NCBI RefSeq assembly: GCF_037042905.1
Contig: NC_087247.1
Location: 45,004,420 to 45,068,419, forward strand
From: Lytechinus pictus
Lineage: Eukaryota; Echinodermata; Echinoidea; Temnopleuroida; Toxopneustidae
DNA length: 64,000 nucleotides
Reading direction: 5' to 3'
Every line of letters starts with the position of its first letter. Positions within the stretch are counted from its first letter, which is position 1. A program made the translations under genes and the position numbers. Positions 1 through 10,429 of the stretch are shown here, piece after piece. Under the pieces are notes generated by a model that did not search any database, was not told the origin of the DNA, and was given only the letters and a program-made list of their open reading frames with translations.

Positions 1-588
1 TTTGTGAGTTTACAATCGGCGTTTTGAAACAGCGTTTAAATGAATGTAAGCATGGACGCAACCGTGTTTTGGAATAATCACATTTTGGAAACGCTGATTC
101 TGGCCTAGATGGAGTTCGCAATTAGTATCATTCATAGTACAAAACAAAATATTCCAGCTTATTGGTACAGTAAAAGTCCATTGTGATGAAAGACTTGACC
201 AATGAAACATCAAGGGTCTCCTCCATGGATCAACATAAGAAAGCGTTATCAAGTCAAAGCTTTTTTTCTACATTTTTCTATCTTTGATACAAGTCTTGTA
301 AGACTGGCTACACCATGCCCCCTTCTCAATGTTTGATTGGCTATGAACCCCCCCCCCCACCACAAACACTCCCATTTCATGCCACTTTGAGTACAGATGG
401 AGACTCTGGCCACCACTTTCCAAATTGATAAGCTTCAAGTAGACTTTATCGCTTTGGGCTTGGTTTTTGCTGTCAAGAAGTTCAATGGGGTTTCTTTTCA
501 TATTTTGTGGGGGAAAGTGAAGTAACACTGATATTAATATACAATGAGCAAGTAAAAATATGTTCCTTGTTGGTGTGGACATGCCTAC
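1..588. other. Left edge, inside the SLC18B1-like gene; no exon recognised
   Basis: This lies downstream (minus strand) of the last visible SLC18B1 exon, so it should be intron or further 3' gene sequence. About 90 C-terminal residues expected from the family length are still missing, but I could not find a matching exon with splice sites here. It contains a C run near 350. Open frames on the minus strand show no similarity I recognise. Confidence 0.5.
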
Positions 589-680
589 CTAGGGATATGA
601 AGAAGGGAGCTTGGCCCAACAAATAGGTAAGCAATCCCAGTGACAAGGCATCCTAAAACCATCATAAGACGGGTCATTTT
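589..680 (-). CDS. SLC18B1: SLC18B1-like transporter, exon 9 (last visible)
   Basis: The exon is entered after TACAG (plus-strand CTG at 681-683) and left at a GTAGGC donor (583-588). It is 92 bp, phase 0 in and phase 2 out. It reads KMTRLMMVLGCLV then TGIAYLFVGPSSLLHIP, which matches the family transmembrane helix that ends in a GP..LLHI motif. The gene continues beyond the left edge of the window. The donor is weaker than the others, so the exact 3' border is less sure than the exon itself. Confidence 0.82.
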
Positions 681-779
681 CTGTATTGAAAAGATAAAAA
701 CAATAAAGAGGGATGAAGAAAAGGGAAAGACAGAGAATAATTTTTACATCAGTGCCATAATATACACACCTTAGGCACG

Positions 780-916
780 TTTCAAAAAAAGTTACAACTG
801 TAACTTTACCATTATGGCAACTACCATGGCAACAGGGCTCAGCAGCAAATCACAATCAAGGTTCCATGGTTGTTACCATAATGGCAGAATAATAATAGTT
901 GTAACTCTTATCAGAA
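780..916. mobile_element. Small inverted-repeat (MITE-like) element in an SLC18B1 intron
   Basis: AGTTACAACT at 790-799 is the exact reverse complement of AGTTGTAACT at 897-906. An inner pair, CCATTATGGCAAC and GTTACCATAATGG, extends the symmetry. There is no coding capacity. The rest of the 681-1494 intron shows nothing further that I recognise. Confidence 0.55.
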
Positions 917-1494
917 AGACCCCAGAATGTGATGCGTGGTCTTGAATCTTGATCCCAGTAATTTGGATTCAAGAATTGGGGTGACATTGGGACTATTTAA
1001 CATTCTATAGCTTTTGCATTCTGGGGGTAAATTACTCCAAAGTAAAATAAATATGAAATGCCCCCGTTCCATTTGCAATTATTTTTTTTCATATCATATA
1101 ATTATTCCAAAAGTTTTGAAAGATCAAGACAATCTGGATGTTAGGGTTAAAGGTGACATGGATTTGAAAAAGTTGATGAGTTTCAATAATTAACGGTTCA
1201 GCTCATGGTAATTCATTTCTTTTAGCTATACCCTTCCCTCTGACTCAACAAAGCCACATAAAACAATACAGTGCCCTAAAACAAGACTTTACAGTGCATT
1301 GCCATGTATTGGCACTGTGGCGTGCACCTGGAATCAAGCTACACAGGGGAAGGTTTGGGCCCTGGTCAAGTCTTCTGGATGGTGATGTTAAAGGTTAGTC
1401 CCACACGTAAATAATCTGATTGATACACATCTGTAAAAACTCAATTACTCACACACATGAAAGATGCAGAAAGAAAGGAGGTATTAAAGCTTAC

Positions 1495-1599
1495 TGTTTT
1501 ATCTGCTAAGTATCCCCATATAGGAGCAGACAATGCATAGGTTCCTCCGATCAATAAGAATACTACACCAACCAAAGAAGGTTTTACATCCAGTGGATC
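1495..1599 (-). CDS. SLC18B1: SLC18B1-like transporter, exon 8
   Basis: The exon is 105 bp (35 codons, phase 0 on both sides), bounded by acceptor TTTCAG and donor GTAAGC. The product reads DPLDVKPSLVGVVFLL then IGGTYALSAPIWGYLADKT. The end, a small-residue helix followed by G-Y-L-A-D-K, is the typical loop after an even-numbered helix of the major facilitator superfamily (MFS), where a G-x-x-x-D-K/R motif recurs in the second half of the transporter. It follows exon 7 in frame. Confidence 0.9.
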
Positions 1600-2136
1600 C
1601 TGAAAGTAAGATATCATGATTAGTGAAACCTTGTTCACCAGATTTTATTGTATGCATGTCCACTCAAAAAACTTTGTTGAAGTTTATGTAGGCAAACTCA
1701 TGACATGATCATTTAACCATAATGTTGTGAGTCATAAAATATCATGCCTTGATTTTGTCTGCATAACATAATGCAAAGTTTTGCACTTCTACTTTCAAAT
1801 ATTTTTGCAGGCTCAGTACCGTTGTCATTTCATTATCCATACTATGAAAATCTTGGTGATAAAGAGAACAATTATTTTTCAAGTTTTGCTTTCTACTTGT
1901 ATCATTTTCAATTAATTTTGATGATCATACATTTTTATCTTGTATAATTTATATACATTATGAATGTTTTAAAGATTTAGAAAATTAAATCACTTTGAAT
2001 TGAACATGTCTTGAACATATCCTCTCTCTCCAAGGTGACAAAACTTTGTATCTTATAATATTGGGAGAAAGTCACTTTCAGAGTCAAATTTCACCTCATT
2101 CTAATAAATTCTGCCGTACCAGAGACATGATTTAGG

Positions 2137-2700
2137 CCCGGGGGTGGGGGGGCCACTTCCATTGATAGATGGATACCATGCGCGACCATGGGGTCTCGAA
2201 AAGCACCCTAAACAAGTATTTTCCATATTCCTAAAATGCACCCCTTAACAAGTATTGGTGTGTGAAACCCTACCCTTAACAAGTATTGGAAACAAAACGA
2301 TACCCTCGGCAAGTATTCCCTGAATTGAACCCCTAAACAAGTACAGTGATATTTGAGTTGTCATGGACGTCGGTCGTACCTTTACCTTCATCATTGGGTA
2401 TACGGCCCAACCTCCCACACTGACCTCACGCAAATCGGACTCGAAACACAGTGTTGACAGGGCAAAAAGTACATCCTTTATAAACCATTTTAGTCTTTTT
2501 TATACCCTAGCAAATTTGACCATAAACAGTTCGCTTTCCTAGCGAAATAGATACCCTTTTTTCATTATTTTAGCGTTTTTGACACCCTAATTACGTTACG
2601 TACGTAACATGCCCTATCTTGAAAAAGACATCCTTTTTACATGTTTTTCTGTCGCGCATGGTATCCACTTGTCAATGTAAGTGCCCCCCCCCCCCCCCGG
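2137..2700. mobile_element. TIR element with CCGGGGG/CCCCCGG ends, full copy
   Basis: The left end (CCCGGGGG, then CACTTCCATTGA and GGATACCATGCGCGAC) is matched in reverse at the right end (GTCGCGCATGGTATCC, then a long C run and CCGG). The inner part carries several direct copies of the phrase CCTTAACAAGTATTGG. No transposase frame is present. A second, interrupted copy lies at about 10430-11085 and a fragment at 8757-8856. It sits in the 1600-2760 intron of SLC18B1; the rest of that intron is AT-rich with nothing recognised. Confidence 0.7.
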
Positions 2701-2760
2701 AATTTAGGCAGAGTTATCTAACAAAGATTTTCTTACTGAGAGCAGGAAAATATTACTCAC

Positions 2761-2906
2761 AGATGTTACATGGAGAGCTAATGTTGGATCTAAGAATGCA
2801 TAGCAGGCACTAGACCAAGCAACAATAATCATTGTCATCCAAATCGCTGGTATCTTCAGAATCTCTAGAAGGGACCCATCCTGATTGTTGGCTTCTGTCC
2901 TTGATG
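2761..2906 (-). CDS. SLC18B1: SLC18B1-like transporter, exon 7
   Basis: The exon is 146 bp, with acceptor CTGCAG and donor GTGAGT. Its first two bases complete a serine codon begun in exon 6. It encodes SRTEANNQDGSLLEILKIPA, then a helix ending in AWSSACYAFLDPTLALHVTS. The phrase F-L-D-P-T-L-A/S-L-H/F is strongly conserved at the start of the second six-helix half in SLC18B1 proteins. The polar stretch before it is the central cytoplasmic loop between helices 6 and 7. Confidence 0.93.
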
Positions 2907-3857
2907 CTGCAGAATCAAATTACAAGGCTTTCTGATATCACTATAACAACAAGAGAATATCATTATGCTATACAGTGGAGGGGGTAGGTATAAAACTTGT
3001 AAGTTACTTTACACATGACTGGAACATGTTGTTGGGTGCTTAATCAATATTTCAATTTTCAATCATTTTCATTCCCATTACCGTAAGTTGAACTCAATCT
3101 TTGGAGATCAAAATTCTTATTTTTAACCATAACAAGGACAAGGTGAGCTGCCCTCCCAACCCCCCCCCCCCCTCCCCTCCCAATTTTTGCACGATTTGTT
3201 AAAATGGTTCAAAATTTGATTTTGTGTAGAATTTCAATAAGTTTATCTTTCAGTCATAATTTTTCAATTCAATTCCATTCAATTTAAAATTTATTTCAAT
3301 CAATCATAAAAAAACAGATATATACAAATTTGATTAAAACATGGGTTTGGGAGCCCCTGGAAGTTAAAAAAACAAAAAAACTTGTGGGTGGGACACCACA
3401 ATGATAAAACCAAATACAAATCAATATCTAATACACCCACAGAGTGAACAACAAATAACATTGAAATGCAATGCAAAAAACAATTGGCTAATATAGGGGA
3501 AGTAAAAAAAACAAACAAACAATAATAATTATAAATCAAAGCGACCTACAATGTGCCATTTGCAGGATTTTCATACTGAGAAAAAAAGTCATCTTTCAGA
3601 AATCTTTTTAAATTTATTTAGAGTTTTACTTTGTTTAATATCATTATTCAAATCATTCCACAGCTTGATTCCTCTAAAACGTAGAGAATTGGGGTAATTT
3701 TAGTTTTTGGAATATTCACAAATACATGATTATTTTTGCTATTATTCAATGCATTTTTTTTTCAATTCAATTCTATGATATAACTAAATACAGCAATTAG
3801 AATAGGGTTGAACTTCCCAGAGCATCAAAATGAAGTGAGAATTACAATGTAACTTAC
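2907..3857. other. SLC18B1 intron, no feature recognised
   Basis: AT-rich intron sequence with a C run near 3165 and a stretch of A runs at 3360-3510. Minus-strand open frames here show no family I recognise and lack splice-consistent borders. Confidence 0.5.
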
Positions 3858-3945
3858 ATGTATCAGGTATTATGAATATATCTATAATGGTCAATGCTAC
3901 TGACGTACAACCTAAGACTAAGAATGGCAGCTCATAGCCTCCTAT
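3858..3945 (-). CDS. SLC18B1: SLC18B1-like transporter, exon 6
   Basis: The exon is 88 bp, acceptor TTACAG and donor GTAAGT, phase 0 in and phase 1 out. It encodes IGGYELPFLVLGCTSVAL then TIIDIFIIPDT. The G-Y-E-x-P-F-x-V-L-G-C segment is a landmark of SLC18B1 transporters and lies at the start of helix 6. It joins the preceding exon as LLYT-IGGYELPF. Confidence 0.93.
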
Positions 3946-4079
3946 CTGTAAAAAAAATTGATACATTTAATAAGGTCAATGTGTGTTTAAACAGGAGAGA
4001 ACAATTTGATGTTTTTTAAAGAAAGAGAAAAGAGAGCTAGAACTTGATAGTGAGGAGAACTATAAATATCACTGAAGGT

Positions 4080-4660
4080 GAGTAATACCCCCGCCCTATT
4101 CCATTACCATGATAATGCAATTTCCAACAAACTTGCATGTCTTCATCCGAAGATGAATATTTGTGCCAACTTTCATGAGCACTGGCTAAAAACTTGGGAA
4201 GTAGTTTGATTGACAGTGAGTTTTCCTGGATTTTGGCCATAATATGTGGTCACCATAGCAACACAATTTCGGACAAATGCAGAAAAAATATGTCTTGCAC
4301 ATCTTATTCCAGTATTATCTTTGTATGTTTGTCTTGATGTATATTACATGTATGTTATTTGTTGATATGGACCTCTGCATATGCAGCTGTGTCTTGAATT
4401 GAAAATTAAACATCAAAGACCAATGTTTTTGCCAAATTTCATGAGAATTGGTAACAAATTGAGGAAGTGGCTCTTAGTGCTAGATTTTAAAATATTTTTT
4501 TCGCTATCCGACTGTTACCATGGCAACATCATTTCCAACACATGCTAAAAATGTGTCTTACAAATCTTTACCCAAAGACCAATGTGTGTTCCTAATTTCA
4601 TGAGAAATTGTTAAAAACTGACACATGACACCAGGGCTTCAGTAAACTTTTAAGCATTTT
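4080..4660. repeat. Diverged tandem monomers of the X-box satellite family
   Basis: About four degenerate units with phrases such as GTTACCATGGCAAC, TTTCATGAGAATTGG and CCAATGTGTG. The same phrases, in the same order, make up the outer arms of the foldback element at 24439-29217. The unit length by eye is about 155 bp. Confidence 0.7.
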
Positions 4661-4863
4661 TCTTATTTTGTTATTAGTAGTTATGAATCACAGTTGGGGT
4701 GATAAAAATTTGTGCTATAATACTGAAGGGTTAAAGTCCTCAAATTTACAAAATAAACTTATAAAACAAACATGAAGTAAAGCAATAAACTTCCTCTGAA
4801 ATTAGAATAAAAATACTTTTTTTATTATTTCTCCAAACAGGCAGTGAGGCAGTGTAGGCAAGT

Positions 4864-5210
4864 GAGGCAGTGTAGCTCAGTCGGTTAGAGCGCCTGTTCC
4901 GGATAAGATCGTAGATCTCACCGTGCGTGGGTTCGAGTCCCGCAGCATGCCGGAAGACGTCTAACAAAAAACTGATGCTAGCGTTGTGTGTTAGCGTGCC
5001 TCACCGCTGTGTTCAGTGCGGGTGTGAATGCAGTTGGAAAACACTCCGTCCATCGGAAAGGACGCAAATGTTGGTCCCGTGTATAGGAGAGTCACAACCT
5101 ATGCACGTTAAAACCAATACACTATTCGTCAAAGAGTAGGGTGTTCACCCGGTGTATTGCACCTGCCGGTCCCCGGTACTACAATACTGCAAGAATCTTC
5201 AAGATTGAAG
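4864..5210 (+). mobile_element. tRNA-derived SINE
   Basis: An internal RNA polymerase III promoter is visible: an A box in TAGCTCAGTCGG (4873-4884) and a B box in GGGTTCGAGTCCC (4929-4941). The acceptor stem and anticodon arm do not form, so this is a tRNA-related SINE head rather than a tRNA gene. An unrelated body of about 270 bp follows. The 14 bp GAGGCAGTGTAGCT occurs at 4864-4877 and again at 5211-5224; this could be the target duplication, but a third partial copy just upstream makes that uncertain. It lies in an SLC18B1 intron, antisense to the gene. Confidence 0.75.
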
Positions 5211-5481
5211 GAGGCAGTGTAGCTTGAAGAAGGAAGAAACAAGTAAAATGTCTCAAGGTACATACATCATGAAGCAGTATACTAGATTATTTTACAAGTT
5301 ACAGACATTTATGAAAATTGTTATTTTAAGCATTGTTTGGAGGTTGTGATATGCACATAAATAATTATTTTAAACAGTCAAGAACAAATATGTTATATTT
5401 ATCTGAAGAACTGCATTAATTCTGCATAAGCTGACAACATTGAAGTGTGGAGAAGACATACATCCATATATAATAACTTAC

Positions 5482-5550
5482 TGTATATAACAAGCTTCCA
5501 AGAGGTGGACCAACTGCAAGACCAAGACCTAGAAATAACTCCAGAAAACC
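5482..5550 (-). CDS. SLC18B1: SLC18B1-like transporter, exon 5
   Basis: The exon is 69 bp (23 codons), acceptor ATTCAG after a T-rich tract and donor GTAAGT, phase 0 on both sides. It encodes GFLELFLGLGLAVGPPLGSL then LYT. The E-x-F-x-G-L-G-x-x-x-G-P-P-x-G pattern is the MFS motif C (antiporter motif) of helix 5, well conserved in the SLC18 vesicular amine transporter family. Confidence 0.93.
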
Positions 5551-5917
5551 CTGAATTAAAAAAAAAGAAGGTTGCAAAATTCCAGAATTCCTCTACAGTA
5601 CAGAAGTTTCAGATTTGTAATATAAAGACTCACTCACAAAAATGATATTCAAATTTGATATAAAAGGAGAAGATATTGGTGTGTTACTGTGTTCACTAGT
5701 TATCTGGTGGAAGGGAAAGAGGGGATAGGGATTCCTACCATTTTCATGAATATATAATTTAGTTAATCATGGCATACATGGAATTCTTTCCAACATTGTA
5801 TCTTTCATAAACATTCATTAAAAAACAGTATCTAGCAGATTTGATCATTCAGAGCATATCCATGAAAAAAATTAAGTATTCATGAAGATTGATGGGGGTC
5901 TAATAGTGACCTGCTGC

Positions 5918-6012
5918 TGCTGCTGCTGCTACTACTATGACTACTAATTCTACTACTACCACTACTACTTCTACAAATACAACTACTACCACCACTACCA
6001 CTAGTACCACAT
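5918..6012. repeat. Trinucleotide microsatellite (CTG/CTA)n
   Basis: Six CTG units are followed by imperfect CTA/CTT and ACC triplets. It lies in the intron between SLC18B1 exons 4 and 5 and has no coding role on the minus strand. Confidence 0.85.
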
Positions 6013-6062
6013 CTTCTACAAAATCCATATGAAAGATGGAGATGTAATGCTCATGAACTCAC

Positions 6063-6210
6063 ACTCATTTGAGCTACATTATCTGGAAAGACATTGGCAC
6101 ATATTGCCATGCCTGCAGTCAGGACAGCAGATGATCCAACAGCCTCAAAAATTCGAATTAAAAAACAGTAGATCAGAAACAATGTTTCATCTTCAATCCT
6201 ATTCAATACC
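6063..6210 (-). CDS. SLC18B1: SLC18B1-like transporter, exon 4
   Basis: The exon is 148 bp, acceptor GACAG and donor GTGAGT. One base completes a glycine codon from exon 3 and it ends in phase 0. It encodes VLNRIEDETLFLIYCFLIRI, FEAVGSSAVLTAGMAI, then CANVFPDNVAQMS. The R-x-x-E/D-A-x-G/S segment followed by alternating small residues is helix 4 of MFS transporters, and F-P-x-N-V-A is the following cytoplasmic loop. It joins exon 5 as NVAQMS-GFLELF, matching the family order. Confidence 0.93.
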
Positions 6211-6345
6211 CTGTCAATGTAAAAGGAAACAAAAGTATATTATGAAGTAATCATTGAACCTCAACCCTATAAATGCCATCGGGGAACATGTACAATCTAA
6301 TCGCTAGAGGGTATTCATTTGTCTCGCAATCTACTATGGTCAACA

Positions 6346-6435
6346 AGGAAATTCGTGATCACTCTCGCAAAAAGTGTTCACTGGCTTTCTAGGAAATTCG
6401 TGATCACTCTCGCAAAAAGTGTTCACTAGCTTACA
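6346..6435. repeat. 45-bp tandem duplication
   Basis: AGGAAATTCGTGATCACTC at 6346 is repeated at 6391, and the whole 45-bp units (6346-6390 and 6391-6435) are almost identical. It lies just downstream, on the minus strand, of the octamer/TATA block at 6504-6656. Confidence 0.85.
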
Positions 6436-6503
6436 AGTTCACGAGCTTTCGAGTGCCGCTGCAACTCTTTATCAAGTGACGAAAATTATCTGATGACGTA
6501 CTC

Positions 6504-6656
6504 TATTTATACTAATCTCCAGGACCGTACGCACGAACGCGAGAACAATAGGTGGGTATTGATCCGTTGCGTCGGTATGCGGCGCGGCCGGTAATCCGTA
6601 TATGCAAATAAGCCGGGGGTATATGCAAATACGCCGTGGGTCGGCGATATGCAAAT
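6504..6656 (-). promoter_or_regulatory. Octamer/TATA promoter-like block in an SLC18B1 intron
   Basis: Read on the minus strand, three exact octamers ATTTGCAT (plus-strand ATGCAAAT at 6602, 6623 and 6649) are followed 91 bp downstream by TATAAATA (6504-6511). The surrounding 6500-6770 is CpG-rich, unlike the AT-rich intron around it. Octamer plus TATA is the layout of some histone and POU-driven promoters. No histone or snRNA sequence is visible downstream. It could be an active promoter for an unknown transcript or the relic of one. Confidence 0.45.
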
Positions 6657-7109
6657 TAGACAAAATTGGCGGGCTCGCTAGTTTCCCGTGGGCGGGGGCT
6701 GACTAGCTGAGCGGTCCCTCGTTCGGGGCCGGGAACGATCGGGTCGGCGTGCACTGCCAGGCAAGGGGGTACAATGTACAATCTACCCACTCTAGATTTT
6801 CCTCACATGTTAGCCAAACGTGTTTGCATAATGTTCACTGCATTTGTTTTTCCAATCTCTCACATTTATAAGCCCAAATATGCAATATCCTAGTACTCCC
6901 TTCCAAAGTTATGTAATATTTGAATTTCTGAATCTGACCACAATCTGAACACAATACAGGAATCCATGAACATATCCAATTAAGATGTGTTCCCTTTCTT
7001 ATTTCAATAGTACAAAAACTCTGTTATAATACAAGTTCCTAACATTTGTAAAACCCATCGTTAAACAAAGTGTGATATTTTATATGTAATAAATGAAATG
7101 ATTCCTCAC

Positions 7110-7183
7110 CCAAATAATATATTGCATCCAGCTGAAACAAAAGAGCCACTAAGAAACATGAATTTTCCTCCTATGACAGGAAG
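7110..7183 (-). CDS. SLC18B1: SLC18B1-like transporter, exon 3
   Basis: The exon is 74 bp, acceptor TATGCAG and donor GTGAGG, phase 0 in and phase 2 out. It encodes LPVIGGKFMFLSGSFVSA then GCNILFG. The G-x-K-F/R-M-F segment at its start is the MFS motif A position in the loop between helices 2 and 3, and the remainder is helix 3. Confidence 0.9.
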
Positions 7184-7724
7184 CTGCATAAATATAAAGA
7201 AAAATTAAAATCATAAAACAAAGCTAATCACTAGATTATCATCTATGTAAGATAGAATTTCACCATAATAGAAATAAACTGCTTTCTCAATAAAATATCC
7301 ACTTTCAAGTTTTGAAGTTGACAGGCTTTATATCTTGGAGCCTGGTATTAAGGTCACATGTCTGACCTTTTCCTATAGAACACAAAAGAAATGTTGTTGT
7401 ATGAAATAAAATCAAAATGAACCTTAATTTCTTTTACAATATGAATGAGAGGCAACATATCACTACCCAATGTCTTCCATTGATTAAACTTCTTAATTTC
7501 ACAATATTTTCACAAGTCATTATAGCCCTTGTATCAAACCTGCATCAGAAGATTCCTCTGACTTAATTATTGCCCATATAAAAATTAAAGTAGTATAATT
7601 TAAGAATAATCACTCAGTAATCACCTGTACATAGATTTTACCATGTGATAAAAGAAAGGAAAATCATAAGTTCAAAATTATTATTTTTAAGTCCTATGCA
7701 TCTAAAATGTTAAAAGATACTCAC

Positions 7725-7820
7725 ATATTTTCCCAATATCGGGCATGCAATAAAACTGACAAGAGAATAAATGCCAAAGACAAGTCCTGTTTCTGTTGGG
7801 GTAACACCTTTCTTCTGTGC
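7725..7820 (-). CDS. SLC18B1: SLC18B1-like transporter, exon 2
   Basis: The exon is 96 bp (32 codons), acceptor ATGTAG and donor GTGAGT, phase 0 on both sides. It encodes AQKKGVTPTETGLVFGIYSL then VSFIACPILGKY. A charged loop (E-K-K-G-type) then helix 2 with G-x-x-F-G-x-Y is characteristic of SLC18B1. It joins exon 1 as FYPYE-AQKKGV. Confidence 0.93.
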
Positions 7821-8756
7821 CTACATTTACAAAAGCAAAGGAGGAAAGAGAGAAGGGGAGAAAGAGCAATAGTGAGAAACAAATATGTGTTTTTCATATT
7901 GGAAAAATTAGCAAAGTTGTTTGAAGCCTAATAGTTCAGTTTCTGAAGTAAAATAAAATCCGGAATAGATTGTCTCAAGTTGCCTGTCTTGAATAAAAAG
8001 CATACTTTACAATACAATTCAAAATTTCCAGTATTCTCAATGTACATGTATATCCATGGATAAGTGTAATATAACATGGTTTTTACTTTCTGGTCTACAC
8101 ATGGGCCCTATGGCTGTTGCTTGGAACGTTTTACTAGGAAGAACTCTGGATTCTTTTTACCAGAATTTTGTTGATGTCAAATTCAAGGGTAGAATTGTGC
8201 TAACCTGAATTTGGGGGGAAACATGCAACAGGCCCTAGGATCTCTTACCTCAATAGCTCCCGAAAACTTGGTCATCATATTTTGTACATTTCTGAAAAAC
8301 TCCAAAAGCTAGTGTTTGACATATGTGCAGGTTGTGTGAATATGAAAATTATGGTAGTTATTTTACCTCTCATAAAGTAAAATAGTTCCTAACCATCTTA
8401 TTTTTGGTATTATTCAATTGTATCTGGTAGAAAACAACAGCATTGTTTTGTTGGGGCTCTGCTTACAAGCAATTTGCTTATTAAGGGTATCCATCAATTT
8501 GTTCGATGCAATGTGTTAATACTATAGATAAATAGTTTATTTGATAAAAATTATACATCATGGCAGCCAAGCCGAATTATGAAGTGTTTACATATAAATT
8601 AACATGAATCAATACATTAAAATGAAATGTTATATTTGTGCTGGATTATAAAGATGGACAAATAAACTGAAATTAATATTCAACTGCATTGAATAATGGG
8701 AGTCTCTACAGATTGGAAATGCTCTTCAATCAAAATAATTATGCTACCAAAAAATC

Positions 8757-8856
8757 CCAGGGGGGCACTTCCATTGACAAGTGGATACCAAGCGTGACCA
8801 TGGGGTTTCGAAAAGCACCCTAAACAAGTATTTTTCATGTTTTGAAAATGCACCCC
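8757..8856. mobile_element. End fragment of the CCGGGGG TIR element
   Basis: GGGGGGCACTTCCATTGACA and the following GTGGATACCA match the left end of the element at 2137-2700, and the match continues to CACCCCTTAA before sequence similarity stops. The flanking intron (7821-8756 and 8857-9290) shows nothing else that I recognise. Confidence 0.7.
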
Positions 8857-9290
8857 TTAAAGCTGAATGAACGTAGTTGCAGTAAAACACTGATTTCGTG
8901 AGAAAGCCTGTAAAACCAAGGTAAAGTATTGATATATCATCGTGGATCTAGATCTGGTACAGTTACATAAACTGAACTTTGTGAAATCATAATATCTAGC
9001 TAAAAAACGATCACACTGAAGATCGCCAACACAGATCATGACGAAATACCTCCGTTTGAGAAGGCTATACCCCAGATCGTTTTCACCAATTCTCTTCTCC
9101 AACCACTATAATCCCGAACTGCCCCCAAGCAAGATCAAAACACCTGTTTCTTGACCTCGGTCTGAAGATAACGCGACAGCCCAGCACAGCAGGGGGTCAC
9201 ACACGATGGATTGCAACGTGTCTAAGAGCCTGCTATGGAGTTCCGTGTATACACGCGGTGAATGCATCGTGTGCGCAGCGCTTTAAGGGC

Positions 9291-9810
9291 AGTCCCCGGG
9301 GGGGGGCACTCAGTATGTAATGCATAGTGGGTATGTGCCGCGGAGGGGACCCCCATTTTTACACTCAAATTTCCGTTCCGAGGCATAGCATTTTTGTCTT
9401 ATTGAAAAAAGAACAAAGAAAGCCGCTCCAGAGCATAGCATTTTCTTCTTCTCGAGAAAAAAGAAGAAAAAAATCCGCTCCAGGGCTTCGCATATTTTCC
9501 GTTACGCCGTTCTGGTCGCAATTTTGGTGAAAAGCGGCCGCAGCTCGCTGTCCGAACATCGCCTCTGCGCTAGCGCGCCCGTCAGTCGTGCCGCCGGGCT
9601 AGCTGCAAGTACGTTCCATAGGGATGCATACGCACTCGCACGCAGGCGACCCGTTCCAAGGACCCCCGTTTTCACAAACATTTGTAGTTCCGAAGCCCGT
9701 TCCGAGGACCCTCCTTTTTACAATGAGCCCGCTTCAAGGCCCCCGTTTTTTGTCTCGCCCGCAGCACACCCCTACCACTTTTTTGGTCGAGTGCCCCCCC
9801 GGGGGGCAGT
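9291..9810. mobile_element. TIR element with CCCCGGGGGGGGGCACTC ends
   Basis: The left end CCCCGGG...GCACTC (9294-9312) is mirrored by GAGTGCCCCCCCGGGG at the right end (9789-9806). Between them are CpG-rich repeats of the phrase TTCCGAGG/TTCCAAGGACCC. No transposase is seen. It lies in SLC18B1 intron 1. The overlapping open frames on both strands are artefacts of its composition. Confidence 0.65.
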
Positions 9811-10429
9811 CCCTGCATGCAAAGCATAACCTAATTTTTATTCGCTTATTTTCCTTATTTCGAGGTCGACTTTCTTCGTTCGAAATTGAAAAAGGACTAA
9901 TATTGGATGTCTGAATACAATATGCCTTTGAAAACGTGATTAAATATCGAAGACAATAATTTAATTCCGAAGTTCCTTCTTCAGGCAGAGAAGTCTTACG
10001 TAATAGCACAGCTGTTGTTTATCATTTCGTCCTTGGCTTTACTGGCCAGTGGAGGTGAAATTGAGACAACGGGGATTACCTGGCCAAGATGGGTTTATCG
10101 GGGCTTGGAAATGTTCAAATGAGAAATGAGAGTTTCAAACGAAAAATGGGGTCTATTACCGCAGTTTGCGACCCAAACAGCGGTGAAACCCCAAACGGTG
10201 TATTTTCGTAATGTAGACACACGTGGGACAGTGTATTATTATTGCTGGAATAAAGACCCGACGGAAGTGACCGAATCCGCGCTTATTTTGCTTATTTCTC
10301 AGCAATTACACAATTTCTTCCAGAATCTTTTGGCACATATTTTTTATTCATACAAACAGACACTTTGGTGATCATTATATTAAATTCTGTAAAAAGTCAT
10401 TTTGAGATCGTTCCCACAACTGGAATTTA

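Noticed and set aside
4864..4950. tRNA gene
   Set aside because: A and B boxes are good, but acceptor stem and anticodon arm do not form and a SINE body follows.
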